Source: Myxococcus virescens
GTDB taxonomy: Bacteria; Myxococcota; Myxococcia; Myxococcales; Myxococcaceae
Direction of reading: 5' to 3'
DNA: 64,000 nucleotides
Assembly: GCF_900101905.1 (NCBI RefSeq)
Contig: NZ_FNAJ01000001.1
Coordinates: 682,001 to 746,000 of the forward strand
This document shows, one piece after another, positions 63,201 to 64,000 of the stretch; position 1 is the first letter of the stretch; every line of letters starts with the position of its first letter. The translations under genes were made by a program, and so were the position numbers. The notes under the pieces were generated by a model. It was not told the DNA's origin. It was given only the letters and a program-made list of their open reading frames with translations, and did no database searches.

Positions 63201-63864
63201 GCAGCGGCGCCTGGAGGTGCTCCAGAACTTCACCGAGCTGGGCGCGGGCTTCTCCATCGCCAGCCATGACCTGGAGATTCGCGGCGCGGGCAACCTGCTG
63301 GGCGACAAGCAGTCGGGCGCCATCGCCGAGATTGGCTTCGACATGTACGCGCAGCTCCTGGAGGAAGCCGTCGCGGAGATGCAGGGCCAGCCGCCCAAGG
63401 TGCAAATCGAGCCGGACGTCACGCTGCCCATGCCGGCGCTCATCCCGGACGACTACGTCAGCGACGTCCACCAGCGGCTCGTCTTCTACAAGCGCTTCAG
63501 CCAGGCCAGCCACCCGGACGAAGTCACGGACCTGCGCGCCGAGCTGGTGGACCGGTACGGCGAAGCCCCGGACGAGGTGGACCACCTGTCCGAGCTGACG
63601 CTGCTGAAAATCGACATGCGCGACCTGCGCCTGCGCGGGCTGGAGGTGGGCACCACCCGGCTGGTGGTGACGCTGGGCGCGGACGCGCTGCTGGATGGCT
63701 CCAAGGTGGCGGGGCTGGTGCAGCGCTCCAAGGGCGTCTACCGCCTCACCCCGGACATGAAGCTCATCGCCCGCGCGCCACAGGGCGCCAGTGGCCAGGA
63801 CCTCATCTCCGAGGCCAAGAAGGTGCTGAGGGATTTGAGCCACTGCGCACTGCCGCAGGCGTAG
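60298..63864 (+). CDS. mfd: Transcription-repair coupling factor Mfd
   Basis: 1188 residues, slightly longer than the about 1150 of E. coli. In order: the UvrB-like N-terminal domains (PADEVLPYDEVSPD, then MGYQNSPLVEDVGTFSVRG), the RNA polymerase-interacting CarD-like domain (GDLIVHTDFGIGRYAGL, about 522), the translocase with Walker A GDVGYGKTE (669-677), DEEQ at 771-774, TATPIPRTL and GRVGRSKERAYAY, and the TRCF C-terminal domain. It displaces stalled RNA polymerase from lesions and recruits UvrA. Transcription is probably from the sigma-70 site just upstream. Confidence 0.98.
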   Translation: MDTSITQTQDGGAAGDPFAQVVDGLRAGQRVRTQGLKGAARGHVLARLHGALRAPLVCVAVDEEAADALAADLSFFLGGQGSLLAPRVLRLPADEVLPYDEVSPDAAAVTERLGALFHLGQGTRFPALVLSVRALHRKVLPLAVMRALAARVAVGQDFDRDSLARRLVRMGYQNSPLVEDVGTFSVRGDLLDVFSPLYDKPVRLEFFGDTIESIRAFDPQSQRTVDALKEVDLVPAREVLLTDETRPRAESAARAVADRINLPTIKLREQLDALREGLPGFGMEGLLPGFFEDGLSTLFDFLRDWSPEAPVIYLDDPLGQDRAADTLWEELERSHGAAEARQELICPPLEHFLSREDVNQRLQSFRVLEGGGLSLAQTERPPVHFSFGGTQDLREAILAHHGEEGALSPLVERLERWRELRVACVVACGTLSQADRLKRLLMDRNVMVKVHTEPLEDAVALYEPSIRAHLFTGEVSHGFVDGPGGLAVLADEEIFGARARRRPKRSKKLDAFGSGFGDLKEGDLIVHTDFGIGRYAGLTKMEVNGVPGDFLVLEYAGRDKIYLPVGRMRLIQKFSGGDPTQVQLDKLGTTSWEKTKKRVKEQLLKMAAELLQIAAARKAHPGHAFSAPDRYFAQFEADFEFEETPDQAKAIEDVLADMQKPEPMDRLVCGDVGYGKTEVAMRAAFKAALDRKQVAVLVPTTVLAQQHFLSFKKRFADYPVTVEVISGMKKAPEVREILKRAKEGKVDILIGTHKLLGGEVAFKELGLMIVDEEQRFGVKQKESLKKWRSQIDVLTLTATPIPRTLHMSMSGVRDMSIIATPPQDRRAIRTFVMKYEDTVVKEAIEREVARGGQVFFVHNRVESLPSIETQLRALVPQVSIGVAHGQMGEGQLEKVMLAFTEKKYQVLLCTSIIESGIDISSANTMIVNRADQFGLAQLYQLRGRVGRSKERAYAYLLVPSRRAVTKDAQRRLEVLQNFTELGAGFSIASHDLEIRGAGNLLGDKQSGAIAEIGFDMYAQLLEEAVAEMQGQPPKVQIEPDVTLPMPALIPDDYVSDVHQRLVFYKRFSQASHPDEVTDLRAELVDRYGEAPDEVDHLSELTLLKIDMRDLRLRGLEVGTTRLVVTLGADALLDGSKVAGLVQRSKGVYRLTPDMKLIARAPQGASGQDLISEAKKVLRDLSHCALPQA

Positions 63865-63871
63865 GCGCGGA

Positions 63872-63897
63872 CCTCGGCGGCCGTTCCGCCGCCGAGG
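63872..63897. terminator. Hairpin after mfd
   Basis: A perfect 10-bp stem CCTCGGCGGC / GCCGCCGAGG with loop CGTTCC, eight bases after the mfd stop and in front of a convergent gene end, so it probably acts for both directions. No T-run. Confidence 0.55.
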
Positions 63898-63943
63898 CCG
63901 TGCGCTGAGGCGGGTGCTTCCGCCCAAGCGCAGTCACTCAGGC

Positions 63944-64000
63944 TCAGCGCCCGCCACAGAAGTGGGCCACGGCGCGAGCCAGGACGGCCTCGCAGCGCAC
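63944..64000 (-). CDS. C-terminal end of a gene cut by the window edge
   Basis: The last 18 codons and TGA of a minus-strand reading frame, convergent with mfd. Third codon positions are almost all G or C, as in the other genes, while the other two minus-strand frames are not. The visible tail ends AVAHFCGGR. The protein family cannot be told from this short piece. Confidence 0.4.
   Translation of the reverse strand: MRCEAVLARAVAHFCGGR

Noticed and set aside
60271-63927. A minus-strand open frame of more than 1200 codons opposite mfd
   Set aside because: It is the high-GC shadow of mfd: its composition is rich in Arg, His, Gln and Leu with no family motif, and mfd on the plus strand is certain.

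Overview
The window is high-GC DNA whose reading frames, start codons (many GTG, some TTG) and gene content point to a myxobacterium of the genus Myxococcus. The order of genes from rpoN through the lpt genes, a Wzy-like polymerase, ugd, a WecA-type initiating transferase, a Wzx flippase, many glycosyltransferases and a BY-kinase matches what I recall of the M. xanthus biosurfactant polysaccharide (BPS) locus (wzyB, wzxB and wzcB/btkB). Next to it lies what looks like the third minor-pilin/PilY1 cluster. The species was assigned from memory of synteny, not by a search.

Layout. 1-6739 (minus strand) is housekeeping and envelope: a partial SDR dehydrogenase, a lipoprotein, a GNAT acetyltransferase, rpoN, then lptB-lptA-lptC-lpxL as a tightly overlapped LPS export and lipid A unit. 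6757-10283 holds astB, a SitA6/SitI6-type polymorphic toxin and immunity pair on the opposite strand, and a YbaK-type tRNA deacylase. 10305-49949 is the polysaccharide locus: two Wzy/WaaL-type polymerase or ligase candidates, two acyltransferase-3 proteins, UDP-glucose dehydrogenase, two nucleotidyltransferase-fold proteins, the lipid carrier-linked initiating transferase with an unusual C-terminal extension, an LtaS-type sulfatase-fold transferase, a ROK kinase, one flippase, two free GT2 and eight GT4 glycosyltransferases, a methyltransferase, a GT2-methyltransferase fusion, a GT-C protein and the BY-kinase co-polymerase. No outer-membrane polysaccharide channel (Wza/OPX) or Wzb phosphatase gene is present, so those would have to be supplied from elsewhere. 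A secreted VCBS/CARDB/HYR lipoprotein and a DGPF/YCII gene sit inside this region.

50214-57760 (plus strand) is an operon of pilX, pilY1, pilV, pilW and fimU type genes, followed by a small c-type cytochrome and a small secreted protein. 58587-60128 is a PAS histidine kinase divergent from mfd, the transcription-repair coupling factor (60298-63864). The last 57 bases are the end of a minus-strand gene.

The most interesting items are a candidate ECF42-type promoter in front of the DGPF gene, the SitA6/SitI6 pair, the cytochrome behind the PilY1 cluster (an arrangement parallel to TfcP and PilY1.1), the GAF-like extension on the initiating transferase, the LtaS-like transferase in a Gram-negative polysaccharide locus, and a near-consensus sigma-54 promoter in front of rpoN itself. 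No CRISPR array, rRNA, tRNA, transposase or integrase was seen.
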